From contig OW121741.1 of NCBI GenBank assembly GCA_933228675.1, positions 18,961,510-19,025,509 on the forward strand: DNA of 64,000 nucleotides. The letters run 5' to 3'. Positions within the stretch are counted from its first letter, which is position 1; each line of letters starts with the position of its first letter. Below the pieces are notes generated by a model, which was given only the letters and a program-made list of their open reading frames with translations, searched no databases and had not been told where the DNA came from. This stretch comes from Stomorhina lunata. Lineage: Eukaryota; Arthropoda; Insecta; Diptera; Rhiniidae. A program made the translations under genes and the position numbers. Shown piece after piece: positions 11,471 through 22,590 of the stretch.

Positions 11471-11867
11471 GATTAGTTTATTATAATTTTTTGGCTCTTC
11501 TATATCTCTTTATCTTTATAATACTTAACTTAAAAAGGACATTTATCCAAAATTTGCTAAAACTATTTAATTACACAGCGCGAAAGCCCTACCCTTAGGA
11601 ATTTATGATAATACAAAGAACTAAATTTCCCTCTTAGGTGTAATTTTCAATAGCAATTGCTATTGAAAGAAATTAATTTCTTTACAAAACATATTCGCTA
11701 TTTTTTTTTTTTTTCAAAAATTACATTCTTGGAAAAAACAAAAGAATTTCTCATCAAAAAAAATGTTAGACATTTTTCCATATTCTTTTTGTTCCGATAT
11801 TTTGCTATTTATGGAGAATGTCTGTAGCAGGGATGGCAAACATGGTACAATTGTATTTATTATGATT
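11471..11867. other. AT-rich spacer between two repeat copies
   Basis: Contains a run of 16 T at about 11700 and nothing recognisable. Confidence 0.45.
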
Positions 11868-12150
11868 CCGAGTCAAAGACTCTATAATATTAAGATATTC
11901 CAAAACAATGTATGGAGCCATTTGTTTTCTGTCAATTGTAAATTTAAAGTAGATAAAGAACAATAAAAACGCACAAACAAACATACATTTCATGAGCAAG
12001 TGTGTGTGCCTTAGCTTTTTCTCATTAGATAATCATCTCCATTAGCTGTTTCCGAATTAGAGTAAAAGCGGTGTACCCTCTTTTTTTTGGGGCGCTTTTC
12101 AAAACGACCATACGGCAAAGCAATCTATGAAAGTTTAACATCTATATATA
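11868..12150. repeat. Unclassified interspersed repeat, copy 2
   Basis: Second diverged copy of the 11215-11470 sequence in the same orientation, with GTTTCCGAATTAG, AGCGGTGTACCCTC and CTTTTCAAAACGACCA in the same order. The pair is spaced about 690 bp apart. Confidence 0.6.
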
Positions 12151-12405
12151 ATAGCATCTTTGCTAAAATATAAGACTCCAATCCAGGCTTTATGTAAAAA
12201 TATTTAATAGCAAATTTTTGTAAGAACTTCAAAATGTTTAAATTGTTTACCAAATGTTTAAAATTTTAGTCGATTTTCTGCATTTTGCGATTAACTCTAC
12301 ATTTTCTAATTTTTTGTACTTTATAAGATACAAAGAGACCAAATACGATCCAGATCAAATAAGAAAATGTATTGTTTAGAATTTAATACTCCTTAAACAT
12401 GGCAT

Positions 12406-12915
12406 TTTTATACCCTTCACCACTTAGAATCACTTTCTGAGTCGATTTAGCCATGTCCGTCCGTCCGTCCGTCTGGCTGGCTGGACCCCATGTAAATCTT
12501 GTAATCAAACTACAGGTTGCAATTCTAAAGAATTTGATGAAATTTGGCACAGATAATTTTTTTGATAATCGTCACAGATAATTTTTTTGATAATCGTCAA
12601 AAAAGGTCCATTATTTATGGTACCTCCCATAGGTCTCACTTCCCGGAATTAATACATTGGCCACAAATATAAATATTTTTCATGAAAATTTAAACAAATA
12701 CTGTAAACTAAAATCACAGTACCAAATTTCGAGATAATCGGTATAATGACCCTAGCTCTCATATAAGTCCAAATGACGGAAACAGCTTAAATATATAAGT
12801 TTTGAGAAAATGTTAGTAAGTTGGCAAAATTTAGCTAATCTTTATACAGGAAAAATAGTGGTGAAGGGTATCGTATGGTCGGGCTTGACCAACTATAGCA
12901 CTTTTTTACTTGTTT
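12406..12915. mobile_element. Mini-me-like element with GTCC/GGCT tract
   Basis: Starts with TATACCCTTCACCACTTAG, then TCACTTTCTGAGTCGATTTA, CCATG and a (GTCC)4-like tract followed by a short GGCT run. It ends with GGGTATCGTATGGTC and a GACCAACTATAGCACTTTTT tail. This order of blocks is the one known from widespread dipteran mini-me-type elements, whose GTCY tract seeds microsatellites. Assignment to that class is from memory of the motif and is inference. No protein is encoded. Confidence 0.65.
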
Positions 12916-12984
12916 ATATTAAAGTGGTATCTTCCTGGCCTAAAAAGTACTTTTTTATTTTCATAACCACCATCAAAAAGAATG

Positions 12985-13300
12985 GAGGTATATTGAGATT
13001 GTCCCAAAAGCCAAAAGGGATAGTATTCTGAATCTTTATAAAACTCTAAGACGATTGAGCGATGTCTGTCTATTTGTATGTCGTTCTGTCTGTTTGTCTA
13101 TCTGTCTGTATGTTTGTCTGTCTGTCGTTCTGTATGTCTGTCTGTCTGTCTCTCTGTCTGTCTATCCGTCTGCCTGTGTCTCTGTCTGTCTAACCGTCTG
13201 TCTATCCGTCTGTGTGTCTGTCTATCAGTTTATCTGTATGTTTGTCTGTCCATCCATCTGTCTGTATATCCGTCTGTCTATCTATCCGTATGTCTGTCTA

Positions 13301-13395
<95 letters not shown>

Positions 13396-13398
13396 GCC

Positions 13399-13495
<97 letters not shown>

Positions 13496-13498
13496 GCC

Positions 13499-13545
<47 letters not shown>

Positions 13546-13546
13546 A

Positions 13547-13621
<75 letters not shown>

Positions 13622-14165
13622 CTATCTGTCTGTCTGTGTGTCTATCCGTACGTTAATCTGTCTATCTGTCTGTCTGTGTGTCTATCCGTACGTTAATATG
13701 TCTATCCGTCTGTCTGTCTATCTGCCTATCCGTCTGTCTGTCTATCCGTCTGTCTGTCTATCCGTCTGTCTTTTTTTCTGTCTGTCTGTCTATCCGTATG
13801 TCTGTCTATCCGTATGTCTGTCAATCCGTATGTCTGTCTATAAGTCTGTCTATCTGTTGAAGGCACGATAGAGCCTAAACAATAGCTCTTTTTGTCGCTG
13901 AAACTTGGCAAACATATTCTTCACTTCTTGGAAGATTTTGGTATTGAAATTGGGCGAAATCGGTTTACATTACCATAGCTCCCGTATAACTTTGCCTACA
14001 ATAATCGCTTATTTGCTAATTAATGACAAATGATAACACGTCTGATAAGAAAATTAGTATGGAGTAGTTTAATATAAGCACTAGGCAGCATATAAAATTT
14101 CATCGAAATTGGTTCGCAATTTACCGTAGCTCCCATACAAAACAAAAAAGCCTAAATTATACCTA
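12985..14165. mobile_element. Mini-me-like element with hugely expanded GTCT tract
   Basis: The left part (to 13051) reads up to GACGATTGAGCGATGTCTG, matching the 'GTCGATTTAGCCATGTCCG' junction of the neighbouring copy. The right part (13857-14165) has the blocks GAAACTTGGCAAACATATT, GAAATCGGTTTACATTACC and ATAGCTCCCGTATAAC also typical of this family. The GTCY tract between has grown from tens of bases to about 800. Tc1/mariner sequence begins directly at its right edge. Confidence 0.6.
13052..13856. repeat. Tetranucleotide microsatellite (CTGT)n, ~800 bp
   Basis: A core of almost pure CTGT (about 13290-13620) is flanked by degenerate CTAT/CCGT/CTGC variants on both sides. This gradient (pure core, decayed edges) fits slippage growth from the centre. 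Frames rich in Cys-Leu-Ser-Val run through all three plus-strand frames, as expected for a 4-bp period, and are not genes. Confidence 0.95.
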
Positions 14166-14935
14166 AAATACACGTGCAGATGGCCGCCGCGGCTTTGCTG
14201 GCACACACGCGATCTGATTTTGCTAATTTTGCCCATAAAATCATCTTCAGTGACGAGACCCATTTCCATATTGATGGCTTCGTCAATAGGCAGAATTGTC
14301 GCATTTGGGGTGAGGAAAATTCTCGAGTGATTCACGAGAAGCAAATGCATCCTCAACATGTCACTGTGTGGTGTGGTTTTAGGGGTGAAGGAATCATTGG
14401 AACTTTTTTTATCAAGCGCAAACAGTCAATGGTGTTCGGTATCGTGAAATGATAACCAGTTTTTTCTTGCCTATACTTGAAGAAATTAATGTGGAGGGCA
14501 TGTGGTTTCAACAAGACGGCGCCACATGTCATACAGCCAGAGAAACAATTCAATTGCTACATCAGTCATTTCCCGGTCGTGTTATTTCGCGATTTGGAGA
14601 CCAGAATTGGCCGCCTAGATCGTGCGATTTAACACCTTTAGATTTCTTTTCTTTAGGGTTTTTTGAAGTCGATGGTTTGCGCGAATAAGCCGACGACGAC
14701 ACAAGCTTTAAAAGAGGAAATTGGACGCTGCATTAATGAAATACCGCAGTATTTATGCAAAAAGGTCATTGAAAATATCATTAAAAGATCGCGTGTGTGT
14801 GCCAGCAAAGCTGCGGCGGCCATCTGCACGATATCTTGTTACATACATAACCTCATTCTGTCTACTTTACGATATAATAAAATTTCACTATTTTTTTTTA
14901 ATATCTGTGTTTTATTTAAAATTTAAAAATTGCGT
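14166..14935 (+). pseudogene. Broken Tc1/mariner-family transposase
   Basis: Remnant of a cut-and-paste DDE/D transposase. Readable blocks are the first catalytic Asp in HKIIFSDETHFHIDGFVN, the second in WFQQDGATCHTA, and the third in WPPRSCDLTPLDFF, with 36 residues between the second and third Asp. A C-terminal stretch (ANKPTTTQALKEEIGRCIN) follows. Frameshifts at about 14450 and 14665 split the frame into three. The N-terminal DNA-binding half is missing. Instead, the 5' edge (14171-14215) is an inverted copy of the gene's own C-terminal coding end (14786-14830), differing by a 2-bp indel and one substitution. The 3' flank holds TTGGGACACCCTTTAC, possibly an old terminal repeat. Not functional. 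Confidence 0.85.
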
Positions 14936-15281
14936 TCTAGTTGGGACACCCTTTACAAGATCCACTTTTTATATTTACAATCAAAAAGATTTTTTCAGTA
15001 TTTCCAGATTCCACTACGAAATTAGATAGCTATCAATCAATGTTAAGTCCAGACTTTATGTACGATGAATGTGTTAGCAACTCCTAACAAAAAATATGGA
15101 CCTGCCGTATAACTATTAACGTATTTGGCCTAACTACATATTAAGCACAACAAAAAGTACTTTACCGCTTATTAATGTAAAACAATACCCGGTTATGAGA
15201 TCGAATTTTTTGCAAAGTAAATACTAGGAAAAACACTTAGATACTTTTAAATGTTGAACTATTAAGCTACTGAAACCGAAT
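14936..15281. other. AT-rich spacer, nothing recognised
   Basis: Between the transposase remnant and the piggyBac-like MITE. No open frame or repeat is supported. Confidence 0.45.
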
Positions 15282-15285
15282 TTAA

Positions 15286-15625
15286 CACGTTCACGCCGGC
15301 ACTGCAATTCATGTTTCGCGCCCATAGGCGGTTGCGCTGAAAGCTTTTTGTTCCATCGGACGGGGCCGAACTAAATGTTTCAACGAAAGATTATCGCACG
15401 GGAAAACGGTCTCCATGGGTCTGCATTTTTCTTTCGATGCTATTGTGGTTATGTTATTGGTTATGTTATTTGGCGATGCACACTGATTGGTAGTACAATC
15501 ATATGCGAGCCACCGGAGGTACGCGCCGCAAGATGAGACAATTCTGTGCGAGCCACCGGTGGTACGCGCCGCCCGATCAGGCAGACATGTGCGAGCCACC
15601 GGTGGTACACGCCGGCGTGAACATG
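15286..15625. mobile_element. piggyBac-like MITE with internal 43-bp repeats
   Basis: A 340-bp GC-rich island. The ends are inverted: CACGTTCACGCCGGC on the left and, on the right, its reverse complement with one mismatch (14 of 15). Flanks are TTAA on the left (15282-15285) and TTAT on the right (15626-15629), consistent with the TTAA target site of piggyBac elements, one copy mutated. Inside, a unit starting GCGAGCCACCGGNGGTAC repeats three times at exactly 43-bp spacing (15505, 15548, 15591). No transposase is encoded, so movement would need an enzyme supplied in trans. The frames on both strands are too short and lack any family signature. Family assignment rests on termini and target site. 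Confidence 0.7.
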
Positions 15626-15629
15626 TTAT

Positions 15630-16167
15630 ACCAAAGATTTTACCATCAATAACAACTAGAGTAGCAAATATTTTTGAACTTGGTCCACATTTTCAATTAG
15701 CTGCACCCCCATAGATTTTTGAGACATGTGTTTTACTTTAACACAATTTGATAATGGGTACATAAGATTCGGCACAGCCATATATAAAACTCTTACTTGT
15801 TACAATTGATACAAAATCTAGGAGGCCATTTTCCATCCCTGGCCTGTAGTCCCCCAAAAATTTGAGTACAATTTTAGTCAGAATCCATATATGTATTATC
15901 TGTTTATTGTTGTTGCCTGATAATGATGTGTGAACACTCTTTTTTGTTGTAGTTGTTGTTGGTTTTGAACTACACTTGAACAGAAGTGACAATAAACAAT
16001 GAATGACAATAATAATAAGAATAAAATGGCAACAACAACAACATCAATACCAACAATAAAAAAATACTTGACAGTTTTACTGTTTTGTTAAATATTTTTG
16101 TTGGTTTTTTGAGTGTTTTTTGTTGTTGTTGTTGAGAATTATGTACTTGTTTGTAAACAAAAGGTCA
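15630..16167. other. Spacer with short GTT/CAA repeats
   Basis: Contains scattered (TTG)n and (CAA)n runs at 15900-16130 and no supported gene. Confidence 0.45.
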
Positions 16168-16175
16168 ATTTGTAA

Positions 16176-17198
16176 CAGGGCTGCCAGATACTTTTTGGTC
16201 ACTATCACCAAAATTTAAAATTTTTAGCCCCAAAAATCCCCAATTCATAAAAAAACGTATTGACTTATATTTTTTAGTCAATTAAATGAAAAGATTTATT
16301 AACATAAAAATAGTTTTGTATGCTTGTAATCATTACAAATTTAAATAATAAAATATTAGAAATCTAGCATTTCGTAAACTTCAGAATCATCAAATTCTTG
16401 AGAATTAGAAGAGTTTAAATATACATTAGTCTACTTTCACGCCATTCAAGTTTGGCTTTTGAAGTCTTAAGTTGTATCAGAAAAAGTTAACCGAATTGAA
16501 ATTTTTAACAAAATTAAGAAAATTTTCAAAATTTGTATGAAAGTTGAGGAAAATAAAATGGAAACTGATGAAGAAAATCTGGATAACTAAAAATACTCGC
16601 TCTACACAGGCATTGTTTGTAGGAACCGCTAACATATTCAAAACTGCTTGACCAAGTTCTTTATAGTGATGTGCACAGGCAAAATCTTGAAATTTATAAA
16701 CTTTTGGCCAAAATTCAATTAAGATTGACGGCATTTTTTCGAAGGTATTCCAATTTGTAAAAGAAAGTTTATTCCATTGAGTTTCGTAGGCATCAATTGG
16801 GAGTATTCTCGTTCGTAAAGTTGTTTAAAACTTCTTTATTAGCAACACTGAATTTTGGTTAAAATAATGGTTTTATACATTTTTGCATGTCAATGTATTT
16901 GTTGTCAAAGTTGTCAAAGTATCTGGTTGACTTGATAGATTACAGTTTGTTAGTTCTTTTTCGAATTCTGACCCATTTGTATCAAGAAACAAATCATTCT
17001 TTCTTACAAAATAGTTATTATCCTTTATTAATAAAATATGAAGTTTTAAATTACCAAGTTTAAATTTCCCCAAAAAATCGCCAACAAATTTGAGTGAATC
17101 CCCAACAAAATCCCCAAGCCCCAAACCAATTTTTTTCGCCTTTTTGAAGATTGAATATCCCCAACTTTGGGACCAAAACCCCAAATCTGGCAGCCCTG
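16176..17198. mobile_element. hAT-family DNA transposon copy, 1.0 kb, decayed
   Basis: Terminal inverted repeats CAGGGCTGCCAGAT (left) and ATCTGGCAGCCCTG (right) are perfect over 14 bp and carry the CAGGG-type hAT end. The flanking 8-bp sequence ATTTGTAA is identical on both sides (16168-16175 and 17199-17206), the expected hAT target duplication length. Subterminal C-rich 'CCCCAA' stretches occur at both ends. Full hAT elements are usually 2.5-5 kb, so this copy is internally deleted. A transposase C-terminus fragment on the minus strand lies inside. Confidence 0.92.
16477..16734 (-). pseudogene. hAT transposase C-terminal dimerisation domain fragment
   Basis: The minus-strand peptide contains ILIEFWPKVYKFQDFACAH and, after it, LNMLAVPTNNACVERVF. 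The latter matches the hATC dimerisation motif pattern (hydrophobic-P-S/T-N/S-x-x-x-E-R-x-F) shared by hAT transposases. The typical Ser after ERVF and the rest of the domain are replaced by hydrophobic filler. No upstream catalytic residues are present in frame. It lies within intact hAT ends, so it is the residue of the element's own enzyme. Confidence 0.7.
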
Positions 17199-17399
17199 AT
17201 TTGTAATTTTCATTGAGTACGAGTATATCCCAGATCGAAAGTGAGAGTGTCTGTCTGTCGTTTTCGAGGTTTTATTGTTGATTTTTCATTTTAATTGAAT
17301 AATTCTTTGAAAGGTAATAAAACATTTTTTTATGGGTAACATAAAAAAGTGAATTTTTTTGTATGAGATTTTTCAAAAGATTAAAGGGAAAAGTAATAA

Positions 17400-17525
17400 A
17401 ATCAAGTAAAAAAGAGCTATAGTCGGTCAAGACCCACTATTTGATGCCCTTCATCACTGAGATCAAGTTAGGTTTGATTAGATTAAAGTGGCAGTCTGAA
17501 AAAAAAGTGGCAGTCTGACTACAAA
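17400..17525. mobile_element. Mini-me-like element end fragment
   Basis: AGCTATAGTCGGTCAAGACC, CACTATTTGATGCCCTTCATCACTGAG follow in order, matching the end-plus-start junction of the dipteran repeat seen at 12406-12915. Only this short piece is preserved. Confidence 0.5.
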
Positions 17526-17566
17526 GTCCATTGTGATACCACGGAAGCTAGTGAAATAAAATATCA

Positions 17567-18160
17567 CTAGCTTCGTCTGTTGAACCATCCCAAAGGCTTT
17601 AAAAAGCTCTTAAGACAGCAGATATCAATACCAGCCAGATTGTCTAGGTCGCTTAAGAAAGTTGAACAACTACAGTTCGCTAGGGCAGGGTAAGTACATA
17701 GAAGATGTTTTAGCGATTCAGTCTCCGCCTCGTCTCCACAGCTTCTGAAAAGGTCATTAGGGGCAACCTTTAGCCTATTTGCATGTCTTCCCATCAAACA
17801 GTGTCAAACATATAACAGACACGAGCAATGAGACATCAGGTCTTGATAATGACAACAACCTGTGAGAGCGTTGCCTATCCAATTATTTATTACAATAATA
17901 AACAATTGTAATAAATTGGGATTTTAGTGCAATTCACTACAGTAAAACTTTTTAAGGGCCTCATCTGTTTGGAGTGAATACAGCCATTGACAAACGCCCA
18001 CCTATCATTTACTAAAAAGTTAGATCTCTCTGGCAGTAGGAACTTGCAAGTGGCTAGAGGCATGCCCACAGACTCCAGTTCGGCTGGAATCGGTAAGGCA
18101 GTCCCTAGTCTTGCAAACTAGTCTGCTCCGATGATCCCAATTTGGCATTGATACGTCTCT
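17567..18160 (-). pseudogene. Non-LTR retrotransposon RNase H end (jockey/R1-like), broken
   Basis: The minus strand encodes the C-terminal tail typical of RNase H-bearing non-LTR elements: a Cys/His cluster of CGDEAETESLKHLLCTYPAL form near 17750-17690, then a short tail ending LKPLGWFNRRS. Further 5' (17940-18160) a degenerate segment resembles the end of the RNase H domain (GADE, then LVC/ARLGTALP-like remains), with frameshifts and stops. I infer a 5'-truncated element inserted on the minus strand, unrelated to the plus-strand reverse transcriptase that follows. Confidence 0.65.
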
Positions 18161-18564
18161 TTGTAAGAAGTTCTTGTACAAATTTCCTGATACTAACGTC
18201 CACTCCTAGATTTCCTAGTTCCAACACAATGCATTGCATAAGTAGTGGTCATCCCCTGAGTGCTGGTCCTAATAAAAAAAAAATGAGGCTTCTAATGTCT
18301 TCAGCAGAAACGATGACAAACTGATATGCCTAAAGTCTTTGGGTCCAGTGTGCGAGGATTTTCCTGCTTCGGAAATAAAGACCATCTTGGACTCGCTCCA
18401 CTTCTAGGGGATATACGTTAGGACGATATACCCGATGTAAAGCTTTTTGAGTCATGGAATTAGTGTGTCGGACACCATTTGCAGTTCACCCGGTGAGATC
18501 ATGTCCGGACCAGGAGATTTAAATAGCCCAAGCCCAGTCAATCCGGCTGAACTCTGTAAAATAT
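18161..18564. other. Unassigned retrotransposon-like debris
   Basis: Base composition resembles the flanking retroelements more than the AT-rich background, but no domain is readable in any frame. Confidence 0.35.
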
Positions 18565-19934
18565 GTGATTGCGATCCTGTACAGTAATATCGCTAATAAC
18601 GATTTTGACACATCACCACCAACATCTCAAGAAATAACTGCCGCAATTAAACGCCTAAAATCTGCAAAGTCTGCAGGTGCTGATGGAAATCCACCTAAAT
18701 TATTAAAAGCCAATATAGCTCTATCCACTAAAGCCTCTGATCATAAAATACTGGTCGGACGAAAGACTGCCAAACGTCCACAGAGAAGGCCTAATTATAA
18801 AAATTCCTAAAAAAAGGAATTTACACGACTGTTCAAACTGGAGGGGTATCACTCTTCTTAATATGGTCAATAAGGTCATAGCACATGTTCTTCACAGTCG
18901 CATAGCGTCCATTGTCGAACCACAACTTAGACGCGAACAAGCAGGCTTTAGACCGAATAAATTCTGTATTGATCACATCAATAGCCTTAAAGTTATTGTA
19001 GAACAATCGGTTGAATGGCGATCTAACCTTTACCTATTGCTTATTGATTTTAAACGTGCATTTGACACTTTAGAGTGCAGCGCTATTTGGGAAGCTTTAA
19101 GATACAAAGGAGTCCCCGAGAAGATCATACGACTTATCAAAGAGCTCTACAACAAAGCGTTCTGCTGTATTCTCCATGAAGGTTGTCAGAGCAAACCCAT
19201 TAGTGTAAAAATTGGAGTCCGTCAGGGGTCTGTGTTATCCCCACTGCTATTTAATATAGTTCTTGATGTTGTGTTGAGTAATTCGATGACTGGACAACAT
19301 GGAATCGCGTGGGGTCTTACCGATATACTAGATGACATCAATTACGCCGATGACGTGTGTCTGTTCTCTCATCGATTCTCAAGCATGCAATTCAAACTCT
19401 AAAACTTTGCCTCCCATGCTGCTCTAGCTGGTCTTCAGATTAACATCAAGAAAACTAAGTCAATGCGAATTAACTCACTAAATGACGCCAAATTTTATCT
19501 TGCTGGACAATTCATTGATAAAGTTAAAACTTTCTGTTACCTAGAGAGTATTATCTCAAAGTGGAGGCAGCAGAGAAGACATTCAAAATAGGTTGAGCAA
19601 AGCAAGCTTTTGGCATAATAAACAAACTCTGGAGATCTCAAAATATCTCGACCACCACCAAAAGAGAAGTTTTTTAGCCGTGCTTCTATATGGCTGTGAG
19701 ACTAAAAATATCTCTAGCCATGAAATGAACAGTCTGCAGGCTTTTGTTAATCGGTGCTTAAAACGTATACTTAAAATTTTCTGGCCCGTTATAATCTCTA
19801 ATGAAGACCTATGGTTGCGCACCAATCAAGACCCGATACAAATAAGCATACGCACTAGGAAATATGGCTGGCTAGGACACCCATTGACAAAAGCAGCCAC
19901 TGATATAAATCGTCAAGCTATTGAAGATAACTAA
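18565..19934 (+). pseudogene. RTE-like non-LTR reverse transcriptase, broken
   Basis: A reverse transcriptase spread over several frames. In order: TSQEITAAIKRLKSAKSAGAD (fingers, 18610-18680), NWRGITLLNMVNK after a frameshift at about 18790, REQAGFRP, motif A LLIDFKRAFDTL (about 19040), motif B VRQGSVLSPLLF (about 19220), and the catalytic motif C INYADDVCLFS (YADD at 19343-19354). A stop at 19400 and a further frameshift separate the thumb/C-terminal part, which ends with LKRILKIFWPVIISNEDLW and RKYGWLGHPL. The latter block is characteristic of RTE-type C-termini. The endonuclease domain is absent here. An RTE-type endonuclease fragment occurs separately at 49880. Clade assignment is inference. 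Confidence 0.8.
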
Positions 19935-21029
19935 CAAATACACTAATACCCAACCTTTTTCTTATCATCTTCAACCCTTTTCACCTAATCCTAATACTCC
20001 CCTAATAACCTAACTTAACCTCAAAATATTTCATTCCCTTCCAACGACTTTAAACTAACCTCCAAATGGGACCTGCCATAATAAGTTTATTATTAACTTT
20101 AAATCCGTTTTAGAGTTTGTTCTTTTTTTTAATAATAACTCATAATTTCGAAGCTAGTTTTATTGAAATTTTTCTTCTTCGCTCCAAAAAAAATATGACA
20201 AGTGTAAAAAGTTTTGGCAATAAAACACCAAAAACAATACTCACACGCACACACATACACACATTTTTACACATCCACCCAAATCCCCAAAAAACAAAAC
20301 AAAAACTTCATCATCATAATCAGCAAAAACAATTGAAATGAAAGAGAAGAGAAGGAAAAAACAAATCCTGTTTTAGAAAATGAAAAAGAAGAAGCATTAG
20401 TAGTAGCAACAAAAACTTAAGCAAAACAAAGACAATAAAAACAAAACAACTTTTATTTACTTCTCCCCAGACAAAAAAAGTGTTACCAATCCAAAGATTT
20501 TTTAAAGTATTTCTGAGATGGAAACAAAGGAACTTCTTTAAGAGTTAAAAATTACTGAAATTATATCAAAAATGTAATCCTCAATATTACTTTAATCAAA
20601 ATCCTTCACCTAATATTGTTATCCTTGTTTGCCTTGCTCAAATATTTTTACTCTCTATTTAACAAGTTCTAATAACAAAAAAATCAAATATCCCCAAAAA
20701 AAATCTCTGCTATAATTTTGGGGTTTGTCTTCATTGAATCTCTTAATGAATTGTTTCGGGAGTTTGTTAATAATGTTTACACTTTTTTATTATGCTTTTT
20801 TTGCTGTTGTTGGTTGATAAGGGGGTGGGGGTGGTAGAAGGGGATTGTTTGTCATTTTTAAAATTGCTGATTGCCGCTGGGGGTATACAACAATTACTGT
20901 CTTAATAACTTAATTTTGTTGGTTTAAAGCAAAATTAGGAAAACAGAAAAGAAAAGCGAATTATTGATTAAAATCTTTTTGTTATTAAAATTAGAGTAAT
21001 AAGAGAATGTGTATTCAAGGAAAAATGAT
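19935..21029. other. AT-rich unique sequence with a G-rich tract
   Basis: No gene supported. A G-rich stretch at about 20818-20846 (four runs of three or more G: GGGGG, GGGGG, GGGG and further) could form a quadruplex, and C-rich/CA-rich microsatellite (CACACATACACACA) occurs near 20245. Confidence 0.45.
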
Positions 21030-22590
21030 AATTTTAGCATCATATAATCATGTAATATGGTAATCTAAAGCGATTATAATATATTAAAACGTATTATGAT
21101 AATATTATAATGTATAATAAAGTATTATAACGCATTATAATTTAAATATAATGAATTCTAACGCATTTCAATGCGATTATAATGTATTATAACACAGTAT
21201 AATGCGATTATAACGTATTATAACGCATTATAATACGATTATAATATATTATAACGTATTATAATGCCATTATAATGTGATATAACGCATTATAATGACA
21301 TTATAATGTATCATAAAGCATTATAATGGCATTACAATGTATTATAATGCGATTATAATGTATTATAACGCATTATAATGCGATTATAATGTTTAATAAT
21401 GCATTATGGCGCGATTATAAAGTATTATAACCCATTAAAATGCGATTATAATATATTATAACGCATTATAACGCGATAATAACGCATTATAACGCGATTA
21501 TAATGTATTATAACGTATTAAAATGCGATTATTATGTGATATAACCCAATTTAATGACATTATGATGTATCATAAAGCATTATAATTGGATTATAATATA
21601 TTATAAAGCATTATAATGGGATTATAATGTATTATAGTGCTTTATAATGCGATTATAATGTATTATAACGCATTATAATGCCATTATAATGTTTTATAAT
21701 GCATTATGGTGCGATTATAACGCGATTATATTGTATTATAATGCGATTATATAATGCATTATAATGTATAATAACGCATTGTAATGTGATAATGCATTAA
21801 CACGCATTATAAAGCGATTATAATGTATTATAATGCACTATAATGCAATTATAACGTATTATAACGCATTATAATGCGATTATAATGTATTATAACGTAT
21901 TATAATGCGATTATAATGTATTATAACGTATTATAATGCGATTATAATGTGATATAACGCATTATAATGACATTATAATGTATTAAAATTGGATTATAAT
22001 GTATTATAATGCATTATAATGCGATTCTAATCTATTATAACGCATTGTAATGCGATTATAGCGTTTTATAATGCATTATGATGCGCTTATAAAGTATTAT
22101 AACCCATTAGAATGCGATTATGATGTATTATAACGCATTATAACGCGATTATAATGTATTATAATGCGATTGTAATGTATTATAACGTATTATAATGCGA
22201 TTATAATGTGATATAACACATTATAATGACATTATAATGTATTATAAAGCATTATAATGCGATTATAATGTATTATAAAGCATTATACTGCGATTACAAT
22301 GTTTTATAATGCATTATGATGCGAATGTAAAGTATTATAACCCATTAGAATGCGATTATAATGTATTATAATGCATTATAACGAGATTATAATGTATTAT
22401 AATGCGATTATAATGTATTATATTGCAGTAAAATGTGATTATAATGTATAATAACGCATTGTAATGTGATTATAATGCATTAACACGCATTATAATGCGG
22501 TTATAATTCATTACAACGCATTATAATGCGGTTATAATTCATTACAACGCATTATAATGCGTTATAATGTGTTATAAATAAATATTTATT
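21030..22590. repeat. 31-bp ATTATAAT satellite array, degenerate
   Basis: About 50 copies of a 31-bp period composed of three near-equal subunits (11 + 10 + 10 bp), each with ATTATAAT or ATTATAAC joined by GCG, GT or CGC. The 12-bp palindrome GCATTATAATGC recurs. Copies are diverged and some are truncated to one or two subunits, so the array looks older than the one at 740-3040. No coding potential. Confidence 0.9.

Noticed and set aside
13055..13871. Long Cys-Leu-Ser-Val frames on plus
   Set aside because: They are the translation of a CTGT microsatellite in all three frames and carry no real protein features.
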